From assembly GCA_029962745.1 (NCBI GenBank), contig JAPZVO010000061.1, positions 1 to 64,000 on the forward strand: a stretch of DNA of 64,000 nucleotides. Direction: 5' to 3'. Position numbers and translations under genes: made by a program. This DNA comes from Echinometra lucunter (Eukaryota > Echinodermata > Echinoidea > Camarodonta > Echinometridae). Each line of letters opens with the position of its first letter. Position 1 is the stretch's first letter. The notes under the pieces were generated by a model. That model was given only the letters and a program-made list of their open reading frames with translations, had not been told where the DNA came from and ran no database searches. Below are positions 52,630 through 64,000 of the stretch, piece by piece.

Positions 52630-55600
52630 GTAAGTTAATACTTTGTCAAACTTGCATCAAAAATCAAAAGCCGTAAGTATTTTTACATATTTTAGATCAT
52701 GAATATTAATTCTTTCGTATTTGTGTTATGAAATGATCCTTCGTTCGTTTGAATACAAATGCAACGACAATCTCGTGAATTTGTGTGCAGAGCTTCGATG
52801 GATGCTAATTTTATCGCAAGAGTTGGTTGAGTTCAGTCCCATTCGTGCATTTATGTGCAGGATGATCGCGGGTATTTATTCACGTATGTGGACGAGGCCC
52901 GAACTTATCTGGGACTTTTTCAGACGACAAAGTTGACCAAAGAAATATGGAATATTCTTGATTGATCTAGACTTCTTCAGCTCTTATTTAGATTTCAGAT
53001 TTACCAGGCTCAAATTTTGTGTCAGACTCGGACTCGGAGTCAGAGTCTCACAGACTGAGGTGAGGGTGAGTGAGAGAGACTGGTCAGTGACTGAGTGAGT
53101 GAGTGCACCTCGTCAAGTTGTGTCACTCAGAATTTCATTCAGAAAATCAGAGTGAGTGGTGAGAGACGGGATCAGACTGACTGCACTGAGGTGTGGGTGT
53201 TGTCTGTTACAGTTTACTTTGGTGTTAAATGAGGAAATGAAAGCAGGCATTAACAACATGCTTCAATTTCAATAATTTTTGGGGAAGGGCCCCCAAGGCC
53301 ACTTTTCTGTAGTGCACATTCCTAGGCTCCTATAGATTCTATAGTCCTAACGTTAGATCTACATGACCCATATTACAGCATAAATAGGATTAGGAAGAAT
53401 TAGAAGGGGCACAAAAAATCTACACGGCCAGTGAGAGGGTCATTGAGGCCAATGAAAAGGGCATCCACGGCCATGGCCTTGCCCTTGGTGGCCTTGGATT
53501 AATTTAAGCCCTGTGAAAGTTCTAATTTTGAAAATTAAGTCAAGATCGGCATGGGCATGGCTGGAACTGTTTCTAGACCAAAAATGCTGTCTCTAAGTTA
53601 CATTCAACAGTTTGTTATTGGCCTCTTATTCTGGACTCTGGTAGGGTCGGTCTAACGTTGGTTCTGGAACCACTCATCCTGTGTACATGGTCAATGAATT
53701 GACCTTGTCCTCATACCACAAAAGTGACAATTCTGTACAGAAACTACATAGTATGCTTTCCTATTGGGTACTCAGGGGAATGCTGTCGACCTACGAGTCT
53801 GGTAAGCATCGGTTTTCTTCTTAAAATTCACCATTTTCAGTTCATTCATCAGATATGAAGCAGAAAGGGGAAAATTGAGAGCCTCAGGCTCCGGAACATT
53901 GCTGGTAAGTAAAATCAAAACTTCTCTATTATAGTTTTATATAGATCTAGAGGTCTAGAACTAGGAGATCTACAATGTAGATCTAAGTCAATATATTTCG
54001 CGTTTGCATCAGCAATTAGTTTCGCTATTCAAAACGCTGTTTCGACCTACGGGTGGCTGGAACATGCCACGCTGCACTGAAAAGTGTCATAGTTTTAATT
54101 TTTTCATTCAGGGGGAAAAATTGCACAATTTTTGAGGCAAATTCATCTTGAAATTGAAATGTGATCTGATTTTAAATTTCATCTCTGATTTGAAATGTAG
54201 AATAAAGGCCCTGGTGTGCAGCTGCTTAAATTAAAGGAAATTTGCTGATTAGGCTAGTCTACATGTATATTTATCAATCAAAGACTTGCACATAGTTCAG
54301 TAGGCCTACCATCAATGCAGAGTCCACATCCTTGCTTCTTAACTTTAAAGGCAAAATTAAAATCATTGACAAATTACATGTACATGGTCGGTAGACGTGT
54401 CCACTTTTCAAAATGGTGGGTCCTGTATGTGGGTGCCCCTACCCCTGTGGGCGGCCGCCTATCATTTGGCTAGCATTTAGAGCCATAATTTGTGACTGAG
54501 TAAACAAAATCAATATCAAATTTCATACTTTGCACACCAATACTTTATGAAGAGTAATAATATTCTGTAGAAACCCATGAAATCTGTCAAACGTGATGAT
54601 CTATCAAACCATGACAAAGAAATGAAGTAGGACTACAATCTTGTACAATGACCTACATGTACATTGTGTAAACATTTTACATAGGGTGGCTACTCACCAG
54701 ACCCACCTAGAAAAATGGCTCTGGTGAGCGACCACCCCCATGCAACTTTCTCTGTGGTGGTGTAAATAAGAATTTTAGCAGCAAAATATGGACCATTGAC
54801 TTCATTCTCTTAAATAAAAATCCAATTAGTCATTACATTGAATAAATAAAGCTTAAATATTGGTTTGATATTGTCATTGTCTCTTAACTTAAAAGTTAAA
54901 CTGCCATTTTTTTGTCAGTGAATGGCGGTATAGATTTCTCATGATGTTGAGTGAGATTTATTATGCTTATTGCTTTGGCTGAGTATGTTTTTTGGTGCAA
55001 TAGAACCTACAGTGTACCTTAGACTGTTCAAGGTGATTTTTGAAGGGATGTAAAAAATATGTTTTATTTTTATTTGTCATTCAAACCGGCTCTCCCCTGG
55101 GACTGACTGCCTACAGGAGCACATACATGTACTCCACGGAAAGAGAAAATTATAGTTCTCATTTTGATGCTAGCTAAGGACAAATTTATAGCATATACAG
55201 TTCAGGCCTACTATGAATAAAAGATTTCTCTTGACTCAGTACAAGAAAAGTTGTAGGCCTAAACCCTTATAAATTGTGTGTACTGCCTATCGTTATTCGT
55301 ATTGCCAAATTTTTGTTTGTCATTGTTTATGAATAGGAAATTCTCACTTATTTCATTACACTATTCTAAGCATTTCATGTTGTTGTTTTTTTTCATCTTG
55401 GCAGTATTTAAGTGCAGTTTTAGGAAGGAGAATAAAAGAATTCACTTTTTCAAGTGCCAAACATGTGATGAAATAATTGCAGGATCAAATATCAGAAAGG
55501 CATCCAAGTGCAGACAAAAAAACTAACCATTTTGGTGTCAAAATTCAGCATGCGTTTAGCAGACAAACTTTGCAGTCTCCGTAGAGATAAGTAGAGTATT

Positions 55601-56202
55601 TCACTCGAATTCCAAGCTTAAGCCTGACTTGAGACCATGGAGACTAAATCCAGATCGAAATTTCCTGTCTTTTTTTCGTGTAGCACTAGCCTATATTACT
55701 TAAGGATGAATTTATCTTACAATTGTTATGACTTCATTCTTATTGACAGGCCATTTCTAGCGAACAACCGAAAAGCTTCGATCAATCACTCCCGGTTGGC
55801 TAAGATAAGAGCAAGGAGCAATCTTCAAAAAAGTAAGTCATGGGTCAATAATGTAATAGACTTAAAGGAATAGTATATTTCTAATTTCTTAAAAGTGTAT
55901 AAATTCAAATAATTAGAAGCTTTTGATAGTGGCAATTCCATCATTTTAGCATACAGTGTAAGATGGTTGTCTGGCAGAGTTCTACCTTCTGTGCCCCGCA
56001 ACATGAAGATTTGCGATCAATTGCAAATTTGAAACGACGATGCTGATTAATTTATAATGGGTATGATGAACAATATACGCGACAATGATCTTGATTGCCC
56101 ACTGGCACTTTGATTCCAAACCTTTATGTGATGGGGCCCTGAAATTAACATTGAAGAAGGCAAACTCAAATCTGTTTTATGTATGATTCTACCTACTTTT
56201 GC
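52630..56202. other. Presumed 5' intron of the HARBI1-like gene
   Basis: No coding region recognised. A low-complexity GAGTGA/TCAGTGAC stretch spans about 53025-53200. GGCC-rich repeats (GGCCATGGCCTTG) occur at 53430-53500. No Myb/SANT partner gene, which autonomous Harbingers usually carry, was found on either strand. Confidence 0.45.
55750..55832 (+). other. Candidate 5' non-coding exon
   Basis: The acceptor TATTGACAG precedes the segment and a consensus donor GTAAGT follows AAAAAA. It is open in one frame but runs into a stop when joined to the next acceptor (GCAG at 56202), so it would be untranslated. It could be an optional leader exon of the HARBI1-like gene or a chance pair of splice sites. 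Confidence 0.25.
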
Positions 56203-56230
56203 AGCAAACACAGCAAAGTACGAGACTAAA

Positions 56231-59200
56231 ATGGCATACATGTACCTTGATTATCTACAGCGCATCGACAGAGTCAGAAGAGAGGTGAGGTCTAGGGTCT
56301 ATTCTATGTTCTTAGAATAAGTATAATATTGTTTGCTGTGATTTCTACAGGAATGGAACTCAGTGGTATAGGTAGGATTTCATGGGGGGGGGGGGGGGGG
56401 TGTAAGGATAGGCATGTGAAGCGTGCAAATTACATACCGCACGCCCTTAATGTGCGCCCTGGGGGGGGGGGGGGGTGCAGGGAGGGGAGAAGCTAAGACT
56501 TTTTTTTTGTCATTATTTCTTGTCTGCACCCTCCCTTTCCACATTTCTTGTTAATCCTTTTCCTTTCTTTGGCACACCCTTTTCTTCCTTTCTCTTTGTT
56601 TTTTCCATGTTTTTACTTAAGGTTTTACCAATATGGATACAATTATTCCCTCCCCGTGCTGGTTTTTCACGTTTTTGGCATTCTTTCATTTCAAATTCTA
56701 TACACATGTTCAATTCTACTGTGACATGATGACTTTAATGTACGGATATCATGTTATATTTAGGCATGAAATTAAAATAATTATGAAGAGCAACTAATTA
56801 TGAAATGGGACGAGGTCCAAGGGGGTAAGGGTGGGGGGGGGGGAGGGGTCTGTAAACAGCCTGAGGGGAAATTGGGATTGTAGAAATAATATCTGAATTC
56901 AGTACGCATCATTATTGCTCAAATCATCAAAACTGTGAAGTTAATAACAAACAATGGACAACTGAACAATTGGGGGTTTCATGGCAGGGTTGGGGAGGGG
57001 CCTGAGAATTGGGGAGTTTGTAGAAAGGATCTACTATTAGTCTACTATCATTGTACAAATAAGATAAGAACTTTTGGTTAGTTGTAAATGATATTAGCAT
57101 GTATATTTTGCTAGTTCATTCATGTATGTTCTTTTAATGTCTTTGTTTTGTTTATTCTTGTGGTATTGTGTTGAAAGCCAAAGGAAGCAAAATTTCTTTG
57201 TAATTGCAAGGACCAATGAAGTATATTTAATCTTGAATCTTTTTTTTTTTTTTCCTTTTTGGTGGCATTTGAGGGGGGCAAATACCCCATGTCCCCCTCC
57301 CCCATCTATGCGTATGATATGTCTTGAATTTGGTGACTTGTGCTCAGCATTAGGCATTGTAACTGTTGTTCAGTCAAATTTTGAGGGTGTCTATTTCTGC
57401 ATTCGGCAATCACTCTTTAAAGAAATTTGTTCCATTGCTCATCTCATTTCCATTTCTCATAATCTGCCAATAGCCTAAGATGAAATCTATTTCCTCGAAA
57501 AAAAATCCAGGTTTGAATAATCTAAACTTGAAAAACTTCAATGCTGCAAGAAATTGCAATAATGAAGATTCACTGTTTTCCTCTTACAATGAAATGTCCC
57601 TTCAATTTTGAAGTGCTGCATTTAAAGTGTTGGAATGTTATTCATAGGGAACACAACAATGGATAGATGTGTAGATTATCTATTTTCATTCAGTATCACA
57701 TATTTCATGTGATTGTAACGCTATTTTATATACAGAGACCTGTCGGACCTGAGAGGATTCTCAGGGATAGACGTAATCCATTTGAATTGTATGAGGATGA
57801 AGACTTCCAAATTAGGTATCGGTTCTCAAAGGAGACTGCACTCTACCTCATCAACATGCTTGAAGGGGATTTGAGAAGGAATACAGATCGGAATGATCCG
57901 CTACCAGTTATGGTTCAAGTTATGACTGCGCTACGTTTTTATGCTGTTGGTGAGTTTTTATTTTTTTTACCAGAAATAAAGTAGATGTATGTGTGTCTAT
58001 TCTTGATTTTTGTAAAGGAGGAAATAATCTAACACTTGATTTTCTGCTATTGAATACGAACAACTAGCTTAACTTTTTAAAGGACTTGGATTGTTCAGCG
58101 CAGTGTATTTTAAAATCATCAGTCTGCATTCTGTATCTCTCATGAAAAGAAAATCTTATTTTTAATTTGTTCTGACATGATAAGAAATAAGGCATTGATT
58201 TCCTTGTATTAATGTACTTTGTTACTGTTATAAATTCCGACCGTGCACGTCAAAGATTCTTCTTGTTTCATAAGGAAATAATTTCCAACCAAATGTCTAT
58301 TGATACAATTTCATGTCAAATTGCAGGCTCATTCCAGAGAATGCATGGTGACGAGGCATCATTGTCACAGTCATCTGTTTGCCGAGTCATCAAAGAGGTT
58401 TCCGAAGCTATCGCAAGAAGGAAAAGGGCATTCATGAGGTTTCCAGCTACGAGAGAGGAAGTTGAAGCTACCAAACAGCAATTCTACGAGTACTGCAGAT
58501 TTCCAGGAGTCATAGGTGCTATAGATGGGACTCATGTCTACATCAGGAGTCCTGGTGGGGAACAAGCCCTGTACTTTCTAAACAGGAAGAACAGATATTC
58601 CGTCAATGTACAGGTTCGATTGATTTTACTTTGTATGCCTTACTGACTTCTCTTATGTTCCTCACTAAGCCCGGAATGGTATATAAGGGAGTGACAAATT
58701 CATCCCCGTGTTGCACTCCACTCAGGTGAGGTAAATTGGTACCTGGTAGGAATTTATTTTCTTGAAATGCAGAGCACATAACAGCAGCTTGGCAAGAGCC
58801 AGGGTAATAATGCAACATTATTGTAAAGCGCTTAGGGACTTTTGGAATATTCCTGTTTTATTAGAGCAAAAGTCAGTGTAAGATGTCATAGGCAGGTTGA
58901 GATCGGTGTAATTCTATACTCGACATGTTTTCATGAAGAATCTCTTCCAACCCTATGTAGCATATTGAAAAAAGAAAGTTAAATAGGGGCACATAAATTG
59001 TGTGTGGTGTAATTAGTGTACTTATTATTGTTCAGTGGTATTCAATTATCTGCAAAAATGAAATTAAAAATTAGATTAATTTTTATGTGATTTCATGTTC
59101 TGCTATTTCACTCAAATGACTGAGAATGAATTGATATAAGGATGAACTTTTAAACAATCATAATGAATATTGCAAAATGATGATAGAAATGCATTCCAGT

Positions 59201-60457
59201 GTGGAGAATTCTTGAGTGCAGTTTTACGTGTGTCTAATTTTTGTATCTCTTCTTTACTCCCTAGGTTGTTTGCGACCAAGCTGGGAGCATAACAAGTATC
59301 GTGGCCAGGTGGCCTGGCAGCACTCACGATTCAAGGATTTTCTCTGAGTGTTCACTGAAGGAGCAGCTGGAGGCAAGGGCAGATGGTGCTGGGTGGCTAC
59401 TTGGAGATAGTGGGTATGTGGATCATGTTTTTAATATCAGTCCCTTTTTTCTGTAATTTTTGAATTAGATGTACATTTTTCCAAAAACCTTTTTGAGAAA
59501 AAAAAAATGACAATTTTTATTTCCTTTAAAGTGAGTTCATAAACCCCTTCATTACCTTATCAAAACATCATTGCTTATGTGGACAGCTGAATCATCATGT
59601 ATAGTTGTTTGTATGGGAGCATTAATAAATGTTTTGCATAAGAAATCAGTATCCTATTTACCTGTATAAATTTTTGTTGGTGTAGAAAAAAATAATCAGA
59701 TATTTGGACATAATTGCACAATGTCTTGGGGATAGACAAGAGGTATACAGTGATAATTTTGCTTACTTGAAAATTTGCGAGGTAAAAAAATGAATGTTCT
59801 TACACAATGTTATTTCCTTTCCGATAAAAAAATGGCAGTAATATCAATAGTAACATTGAGAAGCATTTTGAAGCATTCATAATGCCTTATATATTATTAA
59901 TAATGGCAGCTTATTACATTAATATGAACTATTCTATTCAATAATCAATTGCATATTCATTTGAAGATGACTAAGTTTCTTCTGCAATCTTATGTTTAAG
60001 GTGAGTTATGAGATAAGGATGAATATTTGTAATGTTTAGGGGAAGCATATTTCTGTATTATTTCCTGTATAATGTCTAAAATGTTTTGTCTTCATATTTC
60101 AGGTACCCGTGCCTCCCATTCCTGATGACCCCTTTGTTACATCCTCGGGGACGGCCACAGGTGCGCTACAATAATGCCCACAAAAGAGGGCGGTGTGTTA
60201 TTGAGCGCACCTTTGGCCGTTGGAAGAGGAGGTTCCCTTGCCTCAATGATCTGCGCCTGAAGGTGGACAATACATTCACAGTTATTGTGGCTTGCTCGGT
60301 CCTTTGGAATATCTCGCTCCAACGCCGGGAGCGAGATATTCCGGGACCTGAGCCTGAGGAAATGCCGCCACTGAACCACCTTCCTCCTGGGCTCCACGAC
60401 GCAGTCGCTGGTAGGCTCAGGAGAGAGCAGATCATTGAGGATCATTTTACCCACTAA
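56231..60457 (+). CDS. HARBI1-like PIF/Harbinger transposase-derived nuclease, five coding exons
   Basis: Coding exons are 56231-56284, 57736-57949, 58327-58613, 59265-59413 and 60103-60457, all with GT-AG introns and matching phases (0, 1, 0, 2). Together they encode 352 residues, close to vertebrate HARBI1 (about 350). The DDE_Tnp_4 fold shows RMHGDEASLSQSSVCRVI (the conserved helical segment before the catalytic core), GVIGAIDGTHV with D156, GSTHDSRIF with D207, LLGDSGYP, and RCVIERTFGRWKRRF with E269. The full acid triad is present. There are no stops or frameshifts. Transposases of this family nick and rejoin DNA together with a Myb/SANT partner; domesticated HARBI1 is a nuclear protein of poorly known role. 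Intactness plus introns suits either a domesticated gene or a young Harbinger copy. Confidence 0.88.
56285..57735. other. Intron 1 (between coding exons), G-rich runs
   Basis: Donor GAG then GTGAGG; acceptor TATACAG. Contains G18 (56384) and G15 (56461) runs and further G runs near 56830. No coding sequence. Confidence 0.7.
58690..58860 (+). repeat. Probable SINE-like repeat in intron 3
   Basis: GAGGTAAATTGGTACCTGGT followed later by AGAGCCAGGGTAATAATG... and TAAAGCGCTTAGGGAC. The GTAAAGCGCTTAG end resembles the 3' tails of CR1/L2-type LINEs and the SINEs that share them (compare the GCGCTT tail at about 1880-1905). The head has no clear polymerase III boxes. It lies wholly in an intron of the HARBI1-like gene and does not affect coding. 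Confidence 0.45.
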
Positions 60458-63400
60458 CTCCCAGTAGCCACTGAGTACCATCTGCTCGTGCAACAGCTGT
60501 TCTTTCAGTTACGCCAAAGGAAATTCTTGAATTGTGATGCTGCCAAGGTACTTGTTATATTTCCAGCAAGCAGGCTTACATGCAACTACATTTACAGTTT
60601 AATTACATTCCTACTTACATGGCAGTGTAGACACCAGATTTTGATAAGATTTTATTATCATGACATGCCTTGTAATGATGATAATAATAATGATAATAAT
60701 ATGTCTTGTTTACTCAGGTTAGCCTCTCCTGTACTCTGTAATGTTCTCAGGCCCTGTAATAATGTCACTAACCTGGCTTGAACTTGTGCAACCATAGCGC
60801 TTTGTGCATTCATGGAGTAAATCCTACTATGTACGCACTTAAATACACAGGGATGTCAGTTTGCAGAGATAAGCCTGAATTCAGACAATTGAAAATTATT
60901 TTCAGGCCATAGTTTTGTCATTTTGGTTTTACGAAATATTTCATTACAGGTGCTTTCTCCTGGCCCTCTTATCAATTATGCCTGACATCCCTGACAACTC
61001 TTTGTCGAGTTCAGCACAAAAAAGGGCCTTACATCATCACTGCATAGCTTACGCCTCAACGTGGCAGACTTTAGGTACTTGAGTTGTCCATCGTCTGTTG
61101 TCTGTCACAAATGTTAAAGTTTACCTGGAAGAATAATGACAAATAATATTTACAGCAATCCACTTAACGAATCGTCATTACTATTTCGCAAGAGGTCTAT
61201 GCTCAATATCGCTAATGCGCGTGTTTCAGTACACAAATGTGATTAGGCTTGAATTCATTTTTGTATTAATGCAGTATCTGGAATGACCTTAAAAATCTCA
61301 TTGTAAGCAAAATATAAAATGCACAAATTATAGATCTATGGACATCTTGATACTCACAGAATGAAAAAATACCAACTTCTTGAGATTTCATTGCCTGTGA
61401 GAGAGGTAACTGCTTCCGAAACCTTTGGAGTGGAGGGCTCGAAAAATTGGTATTCTTGGATTCTTTTTTAGGCAATGGGCATTGAACTTTCTGATGACAT
61501 AAGAACGTGTGCAAAGAATTTCTGTCTGCATACATGCTTTCTTGATCCTTTATTTTTGTTTACTTAAATTAAGGCATTAATCTAAATTTGTAGATCTAGA
61601 TTTTTATGCCACCGCCCACTGTAGATAGGTGCCGGAGGCATTATGTTTTCGGGTCGTCCGTCCGTCCCGTTTTCGTTCTCGTGATAACTTAAGAACTGTT
61701 TGACGGATAAACTTCAAGCTTGGCTCATGTATGCATATGGAAGGTCTCAATAATGGTATCATAAGATTTAGGGTTACATGGTCAAAGGTGGAGGTCAAAG
61801 ATGTCATGGGTATACATGTAAATAAGAAAATCAGCATGAATGTGCCATATCTTTCGGATCGAGCAATGGCAGAGGCATAAATTTGGATTCATGTAGTTAG
61901 TGGATAAAATTACACGAGCAGTACATTAATTCCAACAGAAATCCTTATTTGATCTTGAATGTGGCAAGAAACTTCACAAAAATTAATGACCTTGATAACA
62001 GCTGTAAGAGCCCAACAGGGATATACGTGAGGTGACTTAATTCTTATATCGGCCGAATGAACACCATAACGATACGAAATTGGGAGGGGCTGGTCAGTTG
62101 GGTTTCCCATCTGCTCTGTCATGAATACTGAAAGGAAAATGAGTTTTATTTATGTGGCTTTATATCCTACGCCTACTTATCTTTCCATCAATGCATGGTT
62201 GTATTGACTTTGAGCGGCATCTTTGAACATCTATTTTTCACACCAAAGAAATAAGAAAGTCTTACTAATCACATTAATCAGGGCCATCCGTGCTTGTTTC
62301 CATATACCGTTGCATCACAATGGCTGAAAATTTTCAGAATGATTACGTGAAATACTTCTGATGTGGCAAAGGAGAGAGTCTGTCATTGTCCTCATGGTTC
62401 TCAACACTACATAACACCCATGGTTACAATACCATGTGTGAAGGGTTTCAGACAAGGAAGAAACGTGTGAGATTGCTGCACCAAGCGTGGCAACAAGGGT
62501 AAAGAAATAATGGAGTAGATATTCCTAACAATAATGAAAAATGTCACAGATTGCTTTGCTTTTTGGCAATGTATTTTTACTTTTATGCCGTAAGTAGACA
62601 ACTCCTGCTTACCAAGAAGTATTTTTCATCCTTTTGCTATAGCTTAAACTGCCGCCACACCTAACTTTGGGTGTTATTCCGTAATACTTCTGAAACTTCC
62701 ACGCTTTGCATAGAGTGGGAACCGTGTGTGGATTTTTTTTTCTAGTGAGAACCATGATTGTCATGATGATGAAATTTATTGTGAGAATCTAACTACTACT
62801 CTAAAATGTAAGTAGGAATGTGATTGTAGTTGCATGCAACCCTGCACGTTTTACAACTTCTACATATTTCGGAATCCTGTTTAGTTATAATTAAAGTCAT
62901 TGGGCTATTTTCCCATCACTGACTCCTCATGTAAACATATCACATCTGTACACCTAGCACACCTGGTTATCTGTAGTACTTGTTGAATTGTTTATTGACC
63001 TGCTTCAATTTTTTCTCTCAATGTTGTAGACCTCAGGATAAAATTTTCCTTCTTGAAGTAGTTTCTAAACCATCTTTGATGACTCTAACAACACTTGACT
63101 GTAATATTAATGCCTTGTCACCATTGCATGAAACAGTTGATATTAACTATGAAAAGGTGTAGTGGATTATTCCTGTCAGTGTTTCTTCTCATTTCATTAA
63201 GCATGTTGATGATGTAGAGTACTCTTCATTCTCATACAATTCAAACTTTTTTTTTTGTGATTTCAGCAATAGCAACTCGTAAATTTCATTTGATGTCACT
63301 GTTTTGACCATTTTTGTCAATACCTATTGCTGGGCGTTTGTTTTTGGGAGTAATTTATTGAATGTTGCAACATGATACATGTATATATGCTATTATTTCA

Positions 63401-64000
63401 TTTCACATTCTTGCTATGAAATGAACGAGTTTGTATGAAGACAAAATAAATTTAAATATTGCAGAATTGCAATTTATTTCAATTCATAAATAGTTCTTTA
63501 CTTCCAACAGAATGGATTGTATCGAGTAACAAATAAATATATTAATATCATGTACAGTCATATACATATATTTCTGTGCACAATGTCACTTGAAGTGAAA
63601 GAAAATTCACTTCACACATATATTCTTTTCTTTCGGCAAGTACGGGCTTAAAGTAAACTCAACAGAAGAGTTGGCAAAGTCGAAGTGTCATCCTTTCAAA
63701 TTAAGGAATTGAGGGTTCAATTCGAAAGTAGTGCAATACTGAAACATGCAATGTTACATGCCTATCCCTTTTTTCAAGTGAAATATTCTTGCCTTAGGAT
63801 AGGTTTTTCAAAAAAGAATGTGGAGAGATGAGTAAATAGTATTGCACTTTAAGAGCCCATCTAATTATTCAAACTAGAAAACATGCTCCGTATGTGGAGG
63901 GATAGAGGTACAGTGTAGAGGTGGATGGAATCCCCATAATTATTGTACAGTCCTAGTACCATAACAAGATTTTGTTATATCAATGTTCTTTATAAGAAAG
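60458..64000. other. 3' flank of the HARBI1-like gene, non-coding
   Basis: No supported gene. 61600-61830 is a dispersed repeat. A candidate acceptor at about 63029 opens a 44-codon frame ending at 63162, too weak to call. An AAAATAAATTT near 63443 could be a polyadenylation signal for something ending here. Confidence 0.4.
61600..61830. repeat. Dispersed repeat with GTCCGTCCGTCC core
   Basis: Reads GCCACCGCCCACTGTAGATAGGTGCCGGAGGCATTATG, then TCGTCCGTCCGTCC, then GATAACTTAAGAACTG and GACGGATAAACTTCAAGCTTG. I recall sequences of this type as abundant repeats in marine invertebrate genomes, but I cannot name the family. Only one copy lies in this window, so its repetitive nature is not shown here. 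Confidence 0.35.

Noticed and set aside
55278..55526. 82-residue plus-strand frame upstream of the HARBI1-like gene as its SANT partner
   Set aside because: No SANT/Myb tryptophan pattern is present and the frame has no start or splice context of note.

Overview
This is a eukaryotic nuclear window: AT-rich, gene-poor, with spliced coding exons, many microsatellites, long poly(C)/poly(G) runs and layer upon layer of transposable elements. L1/Tx1-type LINEs, an L2/CR1-type LINE with an esterase-like ORF1, a PIF/Harbinger transposase-derived gene, hAT-like and Tc1/mariner-like DNA elements and a tRNA-derived SINE suggest an invertebrate deuterostome (echinoderm or hemichordate most likely). That assignment is inference from repeat content and is not firm. 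No bacterial operons, CRISPR arrays, rRNA genes or free-standing tRNA genes were seen.

Layout. 1-5.1 kb: a Tc1-like MITE (743-979), then a decayed minus-strand LINE (about 1819-5100). Its reverse transcriptase is split by a 1465-bp DNA transposon (2700-4164) whose removal restores the RT reading frame. 5.1-15.6 kb: mostly non-coding, with microsatellites, a LINE ORF2 tail (10449-11282), a broken mariner-like transposase (12872-13598, minus) and a perfect 120-bp palindrome (14991-15110) between TA arrays. 15.6-29.5 kb: a minus-strand L2/CR1-like LINE whose 3' UTR was split by a plus-strand L1/Tx1-like LINE (15880-22204) with an exact 16-bp target-site duplication. The older LINE has an ORF1 with a coiled coil and SGNH-hydrolase motifs, and a diverged tandem array of roughly 13 units between its ORFs.

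29.5-42.1 kb: intergenic repeats, a 552-bp hAT-like MITE with an exact 8-bp target duplication (30877-31428), a tRNA-derived SINE, and a second L1/Tx1-like LINE on the minus strand (35627-42106), also with an exact 16-bp target duplication. 42.1-48.6 kb: one probable host exon encoding a signal peptide (43783-43901) amid short repeats. 48.67-52.34 kb: a third, internally deleted minus-strand L1/Tx1-like LINE. It is cut off exactly where a Harbinger-like terminal sequence and an NRF1-type promoter begin.

52.3-60.5 kb: a plus-strand HARBI1-like gene with five coding exons (56231-60457). It encodes a 352-residue protein with the D156/D207/E269 catalytic triad in place and no lesion. 60.5-64 kb: non-coding, with one dispersed repeat. 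The window is best read as a record of successive insertions around one intact transposase-derived gene and one exon of an unidentified secreted-protein gene.
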